From positions 1,302,001 to 1,366,000 of the forward strand of contig NZ_RJUK01000001.1 of NCBI RefSeq assembly GCF_003762925.1: a stretch of 64,000 nt of DNA. Reading direction: 5' to 3'. Shown here one piece after another: positions 14,078 through 23,831 of this stretch. The DNA comes from Marinimicrobium koreense. GTDB lineage: Bacteria; Pseudomonadota; Gammaproteobacteria; Pseudomonadales; Cellvibrionaceae. A program made the translations under genes and the position numbers. A model generated the notes under the pieces. The model was not told the origin of the DNA. It made no database searches and saw only the letters and a program-made list of their open reading frames with translations. How positions within the stretch are numbered: position 1 is the first letter of the stretch; every line of letters starts with the position of its first letter.

Positions 14078-15562
14078 ATGGAAGTCCGCAAAACCCCCCG
14101 CCTTATCCAGGCGGCCGCCAAACATCTTTTCAGCCTGACGGTCATCAGCGTCAGCCTGCTTCTGGTCGGCAGTAAACTGCCTACCACGCTTGAGCGTGTC
14201 TATGCCTTGGGCGAATTGCGCGTGATTTCCCGCAATGGCCCCACCACCTATTATGAAGGCCCCCACGGCCAGACCGGTTTTGAATACCTGCTACTGCAAC
14301 AGTTCGCCAATGAACTGGGCGTGCGCCTGGTGATTGAGGATGAAGAGAGCCTTGACACCATGCTCAACAAGGTCGGCAGGGGCCAGACCCACTTTGCCGC
14401 CGCCGGACTGAGCATTACCGAGCGTCGCCGGCAGCGCGTGCGCTTCAACCAACCTTATATGACCATCCGTCAGCAGGTGCTGTATAACAGCCGAACGCCG
14501 GCGCCCCGTTCGGTCGAGGACCTGATCGGCAAAGACATTCTGGTTATTGCCAACTCCTCCCACGCCGAACGTCTGGAGGCCATCAAGACCCACTACCCGG
14601 CCCTGACCTGGCGCGAGTCCTCTTCGGTAGAAATGATCGACCTGCTGGAAAAGGTACACAGCGGTGAAGTGGACTATGCCGTGGTCGACTCCAACGCCTA
14701 CGACCTTAACCGGCACACCTTTCCCCGGGCCCGCGCCGCCTTTGATCTGGGCGCACCTCAAGAGCTGGCCTGGGCGTTTCCCCGCAGCCGGGACGAGAGC
14801 CTGTACCGAGCGGCCGAGGATTACCTGAACCGCATCAAACAGGATGGCACACTCGCGGCCATCAGCGAGCGGTTCTACGACCATATCGACGAGGTCACCA
14901 CCGGTGGCGCCCTGCTGTTCTCCTATCGACTGGAAAAGCGCCTGCCACAGTGGCAGACCTTGCTGCAGGAAGCCGCCGACGAGTTTGACCTGGACTGGCA
15001 ACTCCTGGCCGCCATCAGCTATCAGGAAAGCCACTGGAACCCCAACGCCCGCTCCCGCACCGGGGTGCGCGGCCTGATGATGCTGACCCTGGCCGCCGCC
15101 AGCGATATGGGCATTGAGAACCGGATCGACCCCAAGCAGAGCATTCACGGGGGAGCCAAGTACTTCCGTAACCTTTACGACCGCCTGCCCGAGCGCATTC
15201 AGGGTGAGGATCGCACCTGGCTGGCACTGGCGGCCTACAATGTGGGCATGGGCCACCTGGAAGACGCCCGCAAGATCACCCAGGCATTGGGGGGCGACCC
15301 GGACCGCTGGGTGGATGTGCGCGAACACCTGCCGCTGCTCGCCAAGCGCTCCTACTACAAGTACACCCGGCACGGTTACGCCCGCGGCTGGGAGCCGGTG
15401 ACCTACGTGCGCAACATCCGCAACTTCTACAGCATCATCGCCTGGCACCAACAGCAGGAACAGCGCCAGATTGCGGCGCAAGAGGCGGAAACCGACGAAC
15501 AACGTATCCAGCGCAAAGTCAGCAGTAACCGCACGCTGAACATGCCCCTGTCTGTGCTCTGA
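14078..15562 (+). CDS. mltF: Membrane-bound lytic murein transglycosylase F
   Basis: Cleaves the MurNAc-GlcNAc bond of peptidoglycan to form 1,6-anhydro ends. The 494 residues comprise an amino-terminal hydrophobic segment (about 17-33), an ABC-type solute-binding-like domain (about 45-275), and a lytic transglycosylase SLT domain from about 300. The catalytic Glu is in ISYQESHWNPNA, followed by TGVRGLMMLT and AAYNVGMGHLEDA. The layout and purL neighbour match MltF (YfhD). The lipobox is not evident, so the anchor may be an uncleaved helix. The carboxyl tail is polar and variable. Confidence 0.95.
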   Translation: MEVRKTPRLIQAAAKHLFSLTVISVSLLLVGSKLPTTLERVYALGELRVISRNGPTTYYEGPHGQTGFEYLLLQQFANELGVRLVIEDEESLDTMLNKVGRGQTHFAAAGLSITERRRQRVRFNQPYMTIRQQVLYNSRTPAPRSVEDLIGKDILVIANSSHAERLEAIKTHYPALTWRESSSVEMIDLLEKVHSGEVDYAVVDSNAYDLNRHTFPRARAAFDLGAPQELAWAFPRSRDESLYRAAEDYLNRIKQDGTLAAISERFYDHIDEVTTGGALLFSYRLEKRLPQWQTLLQEAADEFDLDWQLLAAISYQESHWNPNARSRTGVRGLMMLTLAAASDMGIENRIDPKQSIHGGAKYFRNLYDRLPERIQGEDRTWLALAAYNVGMGHLEDARKITQALGGDPDRWVDVREHLPLLAKRSYYKYTRHGYARGWEPVTYVRNIRNFYSIIAWHQQQEQRQIAAQEAETDEQRIQRKVSSNRTLNMPLSVL

Positions 15563-15614
15563 CTGCGGCACTGCCGGCCACCAGAGCAGGCGCCATTTGT
15601 GGTTTAATGGCGCC

Positions 15615-16241
15615 ATGAACGATACCCCTCCCCCACAAGCCCCCTACCGTGTGCTGGCCGAACCCTGTCAGCACACCCTGGAAGAAAAGCGCAGCCTGTT
15701 CCACACCTACCTGTTTCCGGTTCAGGAGCGCGAACCGGCATTGGCTCATGTCGAGGCCTTGCGCCAATCCCAACCCGGCGCCTCCCACTATTGCTGGGCG
15801 TATATTCTCGGCCCGGCGGATCAGCCACGCCGTCAGGCGTTCAGCGATGACGGAGAACCCTCCGGCACCGCGGGAAAGCCCATGTTGCACGTGCTGACCC
15901 AGCGCGGCGCAGGCGATACCCTGGCGGTGATTGTGCGCATTTTCGGGGGCGTAAAGCTAGGCGCTGGCGGGTTGGTGCGCGCTTACGGCGGCGCGGTATC
16001 CCAGGCGCTGGATCTCGCCCAGTGGCGAGAGATCACCCCGAGCACCGAGATCAGCATTACCGTGGACTTCGCTCTGGAGGAGCGGATTCGGCACTGCGCC
16101 CAACAACGCGGGCTGGCCGTTATTGGTGTCGACTACCAACAACAGGTGCGTCTGACCCTCGCCGTACCCCAGGCCGAGGTGGGGGCATTACAGGACGAGG
16201 TTCAGCAGCTGACCAGCGGCCAATTTCAATGGCAGCCATGA
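15615..16241 (+). CDS. YigZ / IMPACT family protein
   Basis: Cytoplasmic protein of 208 residues in the UPF0029/IMPACT family. The first domain has EKRSLFHTYLFPV, then ASHYCWAYI and the hallmark DDGEPSGTAGKPML and GGVKLGAGGLVRAYGGA; a ferredoxin-like second domain follows. Eukaryotic IMPACT modulates Gcn2; bacterial YigZ has no settled function. The ATG at 15615 is chosen over a TTG 18 bases upstream because family proteins start close to this point. It follows mltF by 52 bases and is convergent with the MFS gene. Confidence 0.9.
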   Translation: MNDTPPPQAPYRVLAEPCQHTLEEKRSLFHTYLFPVQEREPALAHVEALRQSQPGASHYCWAYILGPADQPRRQAFSDDGEPSGTAGKPMLHVLTQRGAGDTLAVIVRIFGGVKLGAGGLVRAYGGAVSQALDLAQWREITPSTEISITVDFALEERIRHCAQQRGLAVIGVDYQQQVRLTLAVPQAEVGALQDEVQQLTSGQFQWQP

Positions 16242-16280
16242 TCGGTGCGGGGAGCGGTGTCGTGGCGCGCCCCGCTCAAC

Positions 16281-17483
16281 TCAGCTGGATACCGCTGGCG
16301 CCGTGGATCGTATCTGCCAGACGCACAGCGCCACCACCACAGCGATAACCAAAGGCACCATGGTCAGGTTCAACACTACCCATCCCCACAGATGGAACAG
16401 CGTACCCGCCAGCAGTGAGCCGATCGCCACCAACGACAGGACAATCAGGTCATTGATACCCTGAACCTTGCCCCGCTCGGACTCGGAGTGAGTGCCGGCC
16501 AACATCACGCTGCCGCCGACAAACAGAAAGTTCCAACCGACCCCCAGCAACACCAGGGCCACCCAGAAATGGGCAAAGCTCGCGCCCGAGGCCGCCGTTG
16601 CGCTCGACAGCAGCAGCGCTCCAGCACCCGCCATCAACACCCGGTACTGCCCCAACCGGGCGATCAGGCTACCGGTGAAAAACGAGGGCACAAACATGCC
16701 CAGCACATGCCACTGCATGATGGTGGCCACCTGCCCCATCCCGAAGCCCTTGGAAAGCATCGCCAAGGGCGTCGCGGTCATGACCAGAATCATGATCGCG
16801 TAGCCAACCGCACTGGCCAACACGGCCACCTGAAAGCGACCCTGCCCGGCAATGTCCCTCATGGGCCGCACCACATCGTCGGAGCGGGGCTCCCCCTGAG
16901 GCGGCACGCGCAATAGGGCCAGTAACAGGCTCGCCAACAACGCGAGCAACGCCATCACCAAATAGGGGCCACCATCGGGTACCGAGGTCAACCACTCATA
17001 ATTGGCGCTGGCATTCCACGGGCCGAGAAAGGCCGCCGCCACACCCCCGGCCATGACCCAGGAGATGGCGCGACTGCGAATCGCCGGACGTGCCACATCC
17101 GCCGCGGCAAACCGGTAGTACATGGCAAACCCCTGATACAACCCCACCAGCAAGTTACCCAGGCAAAACCCGATGAAGGTGCCCTCCGCAATGGACCAGA
17201 AGGACAAAAGGCTGCCCGCCAAGCCGCCCAGCAGCGCCCCCACCAGAAAGCCCGGTCGGCGCCCTACCCGTTTCATGAACAGCGACGCGGGCAAGGTGGA
17301 CACCACCGCGCCAACCATGGTCAGGGCAATCGGCAGGGTCGCCAGTGACGGCGTGTCGCTCAGTCGGCCACCGACCACGCCACTGAGCGTCATCACGGTA
17401 ATGGCCGCCACCATAAACAGCGTCTGGTTGACCACCAGAATCGCAATATTGAGTATTTCCCGGCGCGTTTCAGCTCCTGTCAC
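16281..17483 (-). CDS. MFS transporter
   Basis: Inner-membrane secondary transporter of 400 residues with about 12 hydrophobic segments. The MFS loop between TM2 and TM3 reads LFMKRVGRRPGFLVGALLGG. The substrate is not evident; the sequence resembles uncharacterised proteobacterial MFS permeases. The start is GTG at 17483, which overlaps the final codons and stop of the rubredoxin gene (GAGTGA), with GGAG about 8 bases upstream. Translation was therefore probably coupled to rubredoxin. The premature TGA in that gene would end the coupling about 80 bases too early. Confidence 0.85.
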   Translation of the reverse strand: MTGAETRREILNIAILVVNQTLFMVAAITVMTLSGVVGGRLSDTPSLATLPIALTMVGAVVSTLPASLFMKRVGRRPGFLVGALLGGLAGSLLSFWSIAEGTFIGFCLGNLLVGLYQGFAMYYRFAAADVARPAIRSRAISWVMAGGVAAAFLGPWNASANYEWLTSVPDGGPYLVMALLALLASLLLALLRVPPQGEPRSDDVVRPMRDIAGQGRFQVAVLASAVGYAIMILVMTATPLAMLSKGFGMGQVATIMQWHVLGMFVPSFFTGSLIARLGQYRVLMAGAGALLLSSATAASGASFAHFWVALVLLGVGWNFLFVGGSVMLAGTHSESERGKVQGINDLIVLSLVAIGSLLAGTLFHLWGWVVLNLTMVPLVIAVVVALCVWQIRSTAPAVSS

Positions 17484-17650
17484 TCGTCAATCTCCACCAT
17501 CTCAAAGTCCTGTTTGCCCGCACCGCAGTCCGGACACTCCCAGTCATCCGGCACATCCGCTCAGCGGGTCCCGGGGGCTATGCCATCGTCGGGCCAGCCC
17601 TCCTGTTCATCGTAAATGAAACCACAAATCAGGCATTGCCACCGTTTCAT
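17480..17650 (-). pseudogene. Rubredoxin interrupted by in-frame TGA at codon 30
   Basis: A 56-codon frame from an ATG with GGAGG four bases upstream reads as a rubredoxin: CLICGFIYD near residues 6-14 and CPDCGAGKQDFE near 45-56 supply the four Cys that bind one iron. Between them, after APGTR, codon 30 (17561-17563) is TGA where rubredoxins normally have an aromatic residue, often Trp (TGG). Everything on both sides is intact and in frame, so the lesion is a single G-to-A change, a sequencing error, or a read-through codon. Rubredoxins carry electrons for alkane hydroxylases or oxidative-stress enzymes. The gene abuts the MFS transporter. Confidence 0.8.
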
Positions 17651-17744
17651 ACTGCCTCCGGTCTTTATGTCCAACCTTACGAGATTTTTTACGCTCAAGC
17701 TGGCATCATGCGCGCTCATCCGGTCACCCGAAGAGAGTTCCCGA

Positions 17745-19544
17745 ATGCGCCGCCCCTACGGACCGACACCGCCCCGAGACGCCAGCATACCCCGTTTGAA
17801 CCTGCGTGAAGTATGGGGCTATTTATGGCCCTACCTCTGGGACTTCAAAGGGCGGGTAATCCTGGCCATTATGGCACTGCTGGCCGCCAAGGGGGCGACG
17901 CTGGCCATGCCCTGGGCGCTCAAGCATATCATTGATGGTGTGGACCGGAGCCTGCAGCCCGAACTGGTACTGCCCATCGCCTTTCTCCTGTTCTACGGTT
18001 TTTTGCGCTTTGGTGGGGTGTTTTTCGGGGAGCTGCGGGACGCTATTTTCAGTCGGGTCACCGAACGGGCCATGCGCCGGATCGGGCTTCGGGTGTTCGA
18101 GCACCTGCACCGGCTGGAGCTGAACTTTCACCTGAGCCGTCAGACCGGTGGCATCAGTCGGGACATCGAGCGCGGCACCAGCGCCATCAGTTTTTTGATG
18201 CGCTTTCTCATGTTCAATATCGTGCCGACCCTGTTTGAAATCGTCATGGTCGCCGCCATTTTTACCTTGGCGTTCTCCGTCTGGTACGCCCTGATCATTC
18301 TTGTGGCCGTGATCATCTACATCGGCTTTACCGTGATCACCACGGAGTGGCGCACCCGCTTTGTGCGCGAAGCCAACCAGGCCGACTCTTCCACCAATAC
18401 CCGAGCGGTGGACAGCCTGCTCAACTATGAAACGGTCAAGTACTTCAATAACGAAGCCTTTGAAGCCCAGACCTATGACACCTTTCTGGAAACCTGGGAA
18501 AAAGCCAAACTCAAAAATCGTCTGTCACTACTGGCTTTGAACTCCGGCCAGGCATTGATCATCGCCGCGGCCATTACCGGGATGATGATCATGGCCACCC
18601 AGTCGGTCATCGACAAGAACATGACGCTGGGTGATCTGGCCATGGTGAACGCCTATATGATTCAGTTGTTCATACCGCTGAACTTTCTGGGCTTTGTATA
18701 TCGGGAAATGCGCCGGGCGCTGACGGATCTGGAAAACATGCTGGGCCTACTGCAGCGTGAACCGCGCATTGAAGACGCCGCCGATGCCCGCGAGCTGAGT
18801 GTGCCTGAAGGCGAGATCCGCTTTCACGACGTATCGTTTGGCTACCACCGCGACCGGCCGATTCTCAAGGGGCTGGATTTCACCGTGCAGGCCGGGCACC
18901 GGGTGGCGATCGTCGGGGCCTCGGGCGCCGGCAAAAGCACCATCGCCCGATTGTTGTACCGGTTTTATGACATTGATGATGGCCGCATCACCATTGACGG
19001 TCAGGACATTCGCGACGTGACACTGGACAGCCTGCGCCGCGCCATTGCCATCGTTCCTCAGGACACGGTGCTGTTCAATACCAGCATCCGGGAGAACATT
19101 GCTTACGGCAATCCATCCGCGCCCGATGAGGCCATTGATCGAGCCATTCGCATGGCCCACTTGGAAGACTTTATTGCCGCCCTACCCCAGGGCGATCAGA
19201 CGTTGGTGGGTGAGCGCGGGCTGAAAGTCTCGGGTGGCGAGAAGCAGCGCATTGCCATTGCCCGGGTGTTGCTCAAAGGCGCACCCATTCTGATTTTCGA
19301 TGAGGCCACCTCCGCCCTGGACTCCCGAGCCGAAGCAGCCATTGTGGCCGCCATGCGGGAAGTCTCGTCCGGGCATACCAGCCTTGTAATCGCCCACCGG
19401 CTGTCGACCATTGTCGACGCCGATACCATTCTGGTTCTGGACGAGGGCCGGTTGGTCGAACAGGGCTCTCATGAGGCATTGCTGGCGCACGACGGCCGCT
19501 ACGCGCAGTTGTGGAGACTGCAACAGCAATCCGCCGAGCCATGA
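17745..19544 (+). CDS. Atm1-type ABC exporter (ABCB7/HMT1 family)
   Basis: Fused half-transporter of 599 residues: a six-helix membrane domain (about 25-310) then an ATPase with Walker [10 protein letters not shown], signature [13 protein letters not shown], Walker [13 protein letters not shown] and switch His in VIAHRLST. The segment [16 protein letters not shown] is typical of the Atm1 group, which exports glutathione-bound sulfur or metal species and supports Fe-S assembly or heavy-metal tolerance. A longer frame opens upstream, but the ATG at 17745 has AGAGAG before it and fits the family. It lies back to back with the rubredoxin gene and is convergent with the next gene. Confidence 0.9.
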   Translation: MRRPYGPTPPRDASIPRLNLREVWGYLWPYLWDFKGRVILAIMALLAAKGATLAMPWALKHIIDGVDRSLQPELVLPIAFLLFYGFLRFGGVFFGELRDAIFSRVTERAMRRIGLRVFEHLHRLELNFHLSRQTGGISRDIERGTSAISFLMRFLMFNIVPTLFEIVMVAAIFTLAFSVWYALIILVAVIIYIGFTVITTEWRTRFVREANQADSSTNTRAVDSLLNYETVKYFNNEAFEAQTYDTFLETWEKAKLKNRLSLLALNSGQALIIAAAITGMMIMATQSVIDKNMTLGDLAMVNAYMIQLFIPLNFLGFVYREMRRALTDLENMLGLLQREPRIEDAADARELSVPEGEIRFHDVSFGYHRDRPILKGLDFTVQAGHRVAIVGASGAGKSTIARLLYRFYDIDDGRITIDGQDIRDVTLDSLRRAIAIVPQDTVLFNTSIRENIAYGNPSAPDEAIDRAIRMAHLEDFIAALPQGDQTLVGERGLKVSGGEKQRIAIARVLLKGAPILIFDEATSALDSRAEAAIVAAMREVSSGHTSLVIAHRLSTIVDADTILVLDEGRLVEQGSHEALLAHDGRYAQLWRLQQQSAEP

Positions 19545-19551
19545 TGATTGT

Positions 19552-21033
19552 TTAGAACGACAACCCCGCCTGTAAGGCAAGGCCCCACTCATCGCCATTG
19601 GTGCTCTTCGCGGCGCCGATGTCCAGGTGAGCGCGCCGTCCGCCAAAACCCAGCCCCACCGAGGGCAAGGTCTCATCGTCAACCACGTTGTGCCGCAGAC
19701 CCGCGCGCAGCGCCGTGTTGCGCCACAGAAACCATTCGGTTCCTACGCTCAGGTACTGCTTGTCGGGGTCAAACCCCAACGGTTCATTGCGCGTGAGGTC
19801 CCAATCCACACTGACCCGGAATGGCTCCGTTCGAAAGCCGAGCCCCACCCGCGCGACCGGACGCTGGGTGATACGATCGCCCAGCGCCGTCTCGAATTCA
19901 TGCGGCACCAGATTGCGGACCACCAGTCCCCATTGAAAAGGGCCGGGTAAGTCATGCACCAGCCCGGCATCCATATTAAAGCGGGTATGTTCGCGCCGGT
20001 GCACCGACTCGCTGTACACATCGAGCTCGAACTCGTTCACCGGCTGCTCAAAATGAATCGTGGTGAAGTGCACCTGTTTCAACGTAACGCCAAAATGAAA
20101 CCGATCGCTCCGATCCGTCATGAAACTACGGGCAACGCTGAGCGCCTGCTCGGTCACCTCCGCGCCCTGACTTTCTATGGTCGAATAAAACTCCGTAGGC
20201 AGCGGCTCTCTCAGGTAATCCTGAACGCCTTTGCCGCTGGTTTGATCCGCGAGGGCATCATCGTATAGCGCACCGAAATCCACATACTCATTCAAGGCCT
20301 GCGCGGCATCCCAGAGTCGCCGAACCTGGGCAACGACCTCCTCCAGGGTGAGGGCGTCGGGGTTTTCCACCATGGCTTCAGTGGCCATCACTTCATCCAG
20401 CAGATCGGCAAAACGATCCACGGTGTTGGTCACCCGCTCGATGTTCGCATTATCCCGTTCGGACACCCGGACCATGCTACCCATCACCAGAAACTGGCGG
20501 TGATAACCCCCAAACGCCCATTGACCCGCCGGGTAACCAAATGAAGCGCCGTAGGAGGCACTGACCCGCAGCGGTTTATCAGAGAGGTGATTGATATCGC
20601 GCTGAACATTCCGAATCCGGGCGGTCGCCTCCCGCAGCTCGGCACCGGACTCAAAATCCGGTGAATCCAGCGCGATCGACGACATGATCACGTCCTCGAG
20701 GTCAACGCCCTCATAGCGATCGGAGAACTCATCGGCCGTCTGCAGAAAGTTGTCGCGATCAAGGAGTCTCGCCCCGACGTAGGTGTGGGCGTGCAATCGT
20801 GACAAGCGCTTGGGATCGTGATTGATCAGTAACGCGGGGTTGAACAGACTCGCATTGTGCGAGCGCGCCGTCACCACGCCAGTGCCGGCCATCGACAGTG
20901 AACGCGCATCAAAGGAGAGAAAGGAAATGGCGTTGGCGCTACTGGTCCACAGACCCAACACCGTTGTCCATATGACCGCATACCGCGGTGGCTTGCGCCC
21001 GGTGCCCGAGCGCTGTCCTGTATTGAGCATCAT
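19552..21033 (-). CDS. TraF-like outer-membrane beta-barrel protein (PF13729 type)
   Basis: Exported protein of 493 residues. The signal peptide ends SSANA. The mature sequence begins ISFLSFDARSLSMAGTGVVTA and has NASLFNPALL, the pattern of the TraF_2 family of plasmid 'conjugal transfer protein TraF' homologues. The carboxyl half has alternating strands (RFHFGVTLKQVHF, NMDAGLVHDLPGPFQWGLVVRN) ending LALQAGLSF, a typical outer-membrane Phe end. AGGAAGG lies just before a double ATG, so the start could also be 21030. No conjugation genes are nearby, so a chromosomal envelope role is more likely. Function unknown. Confidence 0.7.
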   Translation of the reverse strand: MMLNTGQRSGTGRKPPRYAVIWTTVLGLWTSSANAISFLSFDARSLSMAGTGVVTARSHNASLFNPALLINHDPKRLSRLHAHTYVGARLLDRDNFLQTADEFSDRYEGVDLEDVIMSSIALDSPDFESGAELREATARIRNVQRDINHLSDKPLRVSASYGASFGYPAGQWAFGGYHRQFLVMGSMVRVSERDNANIERVTNTVDRFADLLDEVMATEAMVENPDALTLEEVVAQVRRLWDAAQALNEYVDFGALYDDALADQTSGKGVQDYLREPLPTEFYSTIESQGAEVTEQALSVARSFMTDRSDRFHFGVTLKQVHFTTIHFEQPVNEFELDVYSESVHRREHTRFNMDAGLVHDLPGPFQWGLVVRNLVPHEFETALGDRITQRPVARVGLGFRTEPFRVSVDWDLTRNEPLGFDPDKQYLSVGTEWFLWRNTALRAGLRHNVVDDETLPSVGLGFGGRRAHLDIGAAKSTNGDEWGLALQAGLSF

Positions 21034-21110
21034 GCCCTTCCTACTGACTGAATCCTGGAGTTGAATGGGCCCCACTTTACCATGGGGCCGCCACACGCCT
21101 CTAACCGGAA

Positions 21111-21557
21111 TCAGTCCTCTGCGGATTCCGCCTCAGAGCGCAGTGCATTATAACGTTCAACGGCACGCCGGTGGGCTGCGAATGCCGCCTCCCGACTCTC
21201 GAACTCATACATCTGCCGGATCGTGCAGTGATCGTCCCGGACATAAACCTTGTGCATACCGCCACCGCAGACTTCACTGAAACGCTCTTCAAAGAGCGCG
21301 GCCGGTGAGGTCTCCAGGGCGTTGCAGCCCGGTAACACGGTCGCCAGGTAGTAATTGCGCCGCGCGTCAATGGAAATCACCTCGTGATCCAGAACCCCAT
21401 AGCCCCGGATGTCATTCTGGCGGACACAGGCACGGCCATTCTGCCCCGCCGTCTCGGCCAGCACATCATAAAAGGAAGGGACCGACTCACCAGTCGTGGT
21501 ACAGGCGGATAGCGCGGCCAACAGCGGCGCGGTGGCGCACAGCTTCCATAGTCTCAT
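21111..21557 (-). CDS. Small lipoprotein (DUF6491-like)
   Basis: Predicted lipoprotein of 148 residues with lipobox LSAC (Cys19). The mature part contains four further Cys (ACVRQ, LPGCNALE, VCGGGM, DHCTI) that could form two disulfides, and the pattern CVRQNDIRGYGVLDHEVISID. This resembles the DUF6491 family of short periplasmic lipoproteins of unknown role. It is divergent from the TonB-dependent receptor and may share the intergenic control region, although the Fur box faces the receptor. Confidence 0.65.
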   Translation of the reverse strand: MRLWKLCATAPLLAALSACTTTGESVPSFYDVLAETAGQNGRACVRQNDIRGYGVLDHEVISIDARRNYYLATVLPGCNALETSPAALFEERFSEVCGGGMHKVYVRDDHCTIRQMYEFESREAAFAAHRRAVERYNALRSEAESAED

Positions 21558-21609
21558 AGTTCACCTCTCTGAATCATCGACATCAATGTGGCGCAGGAAA
21601 TCATTTCCC

Positions 21610-21638
21610 TTGACCCTTTAAATGTTAATCACTATCAT
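21610..21638 (+). promoter_or_regulatory. Sigma-70 promoter of the siderophore receptor
   Basis: TTGACC (21610-21615), a 17-base spacer and TATCAT (21633-21638) form a good sigma-70 promoter about 60 bases before the receptor start. The -10 box lies inside the Fur box, so Fur binding would directly block RNA polymerase. Confidence 0.7.
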
Positions 21639-21639
21639 T
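21621..21639 (+). promoter_or_regulatory. Fur box
   Basis: AATGTTAATCACTATCATT matches the extended Fur consensus AATGATAATCATTATCATT at 17 of 19 positions. It overlaps the -10 element of the receptor promoter, predicting iron repression. Confidence 0.8.
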
Positions 21640-21694
21640 TGCATCATCGTTGTCATGCATTGTTTCTGCTACCTGTCATAGGAGTACCACTACC

Positions 21695-23803
21695 GTGTCT
21701 TTGTTCCGCCCCTCTGTATTGGCCGTCGCCGTAGGCTCGCTGCTGACCTCCGGCTACACCCTTGCCCAGTCTGCCCCCTCCGAAATCCAGGAAATTCAGG
21801 TAACGGGGCAACTGTCCCGCTATTCCGCCCTGAAGTCCGATACCCCGATCATGGAAACCGCCCGCTCGGTGTCGATTGAAGGGCTGCAAGACATCATCGA
21901 CAAGGGCGCCATTACCCTGGACGACGTGTTCACCTACTCCTCCGGTGTCTACGGCAAGACCTACGGCTTTGCCACCCGAGGTGACTGGGTCAAGGTCCGG
22001 GGCCTGGACGTGCCTCAGTATCAGGATAGTCTGCAATCGCTGTTTGGCAATTACAACAACACCCGCCCGGACGTCTACACCCTGGAACAGGTGGAGGTGC
22101 TCAAAGGACCGGCCTCGGTATTGTACGGACAGGGCTCTCCCGGCGGGATTGTGAATGTGGTAAGCAAGCTGCCCAAAGCGGAATCCGCGCACGAACTGCT
22201 GGCCGAGCTGGGCAGCTTCGATCGCCAGCAACTGGCGTTCGACAGCACCGGCGCCCTGGACTCCGACGAGCAGTGGCTCTACCGGGCGGTGGGTGTCTAC
22301 CGCGACACCGATACCCAGGTCGATCAGGTGAATGAAAACACCCGGGTGTTCGCCCCCTCAATCACCTGGCAGCCGAACCAGCAGACCCGCGTGACCGCCC
22401 TGCTCAACCGCACCGAAACGGACAGCGACGTCGGCGCCCAATTCCTGCCGGTCTACGGTACCCTTCTGCCCGCCCCTAACGGCCAGTTTATCGACAACAG
22501 CACCTACACCGGCGATCCGGACTTCAACTATTACGACACCGAGACCACTTCCCTGACCCTGCTGGCCGAGCATCAATTCAACTCGGTCTGGAGCCTGGAG
22601 CTCACCTCCCGCTACACCGATGCGAAGGCCGACTATCAACAAGCCTGGACCGCGTTTATTGGCGGAGACCGCTACGTGCGCAATGCCGATGGCAGCCTGT
22701 ATGGCGACGGGCTGGTCCCGCGCTCCTTCTATGGCAGCAAATCCACCTCCGAACAGGCGGCACTGGATGCCCGTCTGCGCGCCAACTTCCAGACCGGTGC
22801 CCTGTTCCACGAAGTGCTGATCGGCACCCAGTATCAGGATGTCACGCTGGGAGAAAGCGGCTTTTACGACTATGCCCGTGGTTACGATGTCGCCACCGGA
22901 ACCGTCCTGGATGACAGCACCTGGATCAACGTGTTTGATCCTCAATACGGCAATATTCCCGCCGCCAGTGAATTCACCTACGCCGTTTCACCGGACAGCA
23001 CCACCGAAGACCTGGGCCTGTATATCAATGACCAGATCAGCGTGGGCAACTGGCGCATCACCGCCGGGGTACGTTTCGACGATACCGAAACCCGTACCGG
23101 CACCAGCAGCCAGAGTGACGATGCCGTCAGCACCAGCGTGGGCGCCCTGTATCAGTTTGATAACGGCCTGTCGCCCTACGTGAGCTTCGCCGAATCCTTT
23201 GATCCGGTGATCGGCGACAACGGCAACGGCGAGCCGCTCGATCCTCAGGAAGGCGAACAGTGGGAAGCCGGTTTCAAATACCAGCCGAGCACCTTCCCGG
23301 CCATGTTTACCCTGGCGTACTTTGATATCACCCAAACCAACTTGAACGACCCCAGCGCCCTGGTGGGCGAGTACCAGCAACAACGGGGCGAGGCGTCAAT
23401 CACCGGTGTGGAATTGGAAGGTATTGTGTTCATGGGTGACCTGAGCCTTGAGCTCAATGCCAGCCAACTGGATACCGAGAGCGCGGAAGGCTATCGCCTG
23501 GCGAGCGTACCGGAGCGTCAGGCCTCCACCTGGCTGACCTGGCGTCCGGGCGACTTCGAAGGGTTCAAGGCCGGCGCGGGCCTGCGTTACGTGGGCGAAA
23601 GCTGGGACGGCACCGATCAACTGCGCACACCTTCTTACACCCTGGGCGACCTGATGGTGGGCTACCAGACCGGACCCTGGGACCTGACCCTGAACGCACG
23701 GAACGTCGCGGATAAAGAGTTCCAGGCGACCTGCCTGTCTCGGGGGGACTGCTTCCCCGGCGAGGCCCGCTCCGTGGTCGGTCGCGTTCGCTATCAGTTC
23801 TGA
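21695..23803 (+). CDS. TonB-dependent siderophore receptor
   Basis: Outer-membrane gated channel that takes up ferric-siderophore using TonB energy. The 702 residues start with a signal peptide cleaved near TLAQ (residue 25), a TonB box EIQVTG (33-38), a plug domain (about 47-160; VRGLDVPQYQDSL, LEQVEVLKGPASVLYGQGSPGGIVNVVSK) and a 22-strand barrel ending VVGRVRYQF. The type is close to ferrichrome/ferrioxamine receptors. The GTG start is preferred: AGGAG ends 10 bases before it and it opens the signal peptide directly. A TTG upstream would add 15 residues that do not look like a signal. A Cys pair near the end (CLSRGDC) is common in the family. Confidence 0.93.
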   Translation: MSLFRPSVLAVAVGSLLTSGYTLAQSAPSEIQEIQVTGQLSRYSALKSDTPIMETARSVSIEGLQDIIDKGAITLDDVFTYSSGVYGKTYGFATRGDWVKVRGLDVPQYQDSLQSLFGNYNNTRPDVYTLEQVEVLKGPASVLYGQGSPGGIVNVVSKLPKAESAHELLAELGSFDRQQLAFDSTGALDSDEQWLYRAVGVYRDTDTQVDQVNENTRVFAPSITWQPNQQTRVTALLNRTETDSDVGAQFLPVYGTLLPAPNGQFIDNSTYTGDPDFNYYDTETTSLTLLAEHQFNSVWSLELTSRYTDAKADYQQAWTAFIGGDRYVRNADGSLYGDGLVPRSFYGSKSTSEQAALDARLRANFQTGALFHEVLIGTQYQDVTLGESGFYDYARGYDVATGTVLDDSTWINVFDPQYGNIPAASEFTYAVSPDSTTEDLGLYINDQISVGNWRITAGVRFDDTETRTGTSSQSDDAVSTSVGALYQFDNGLSPYVSFAESFDPVIGDNGNGEPLDPQEGEQWEAGFKYQPSTFPAMFTLAYFDITQTNLNDPSALVGEYQQQRGEASITGVELEGIVFMGDLSLELNASQLDTESAEGYRLASVPERQASTWLTWRPGDFEGFKAGAGLRYVGESWDGTDQLRTPSYTLGDLMVGYQTGPWDLTLNARNVADKEFQATCLSRGDCFPGEARSVVGRVRYQF

Positions 23804-23831
23804 TCCCCTCTCACGCCGCAGGGACGCGGCG

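Noticed and set aside
16247-16275. GCGGGG/CCCCGC hairpin between the YigZ and MFS genes
   Set aside because: 17-base loop, only six pairs and no T-run; weak evidence for a terminator.
17561-17563. Reading the TGA in rubredoxin as selenocysteine
   Set aside because: The position is normally an aromatic residue, often Trp, not a Cys; no selenocysteine insertion hairpin was recognised after it.
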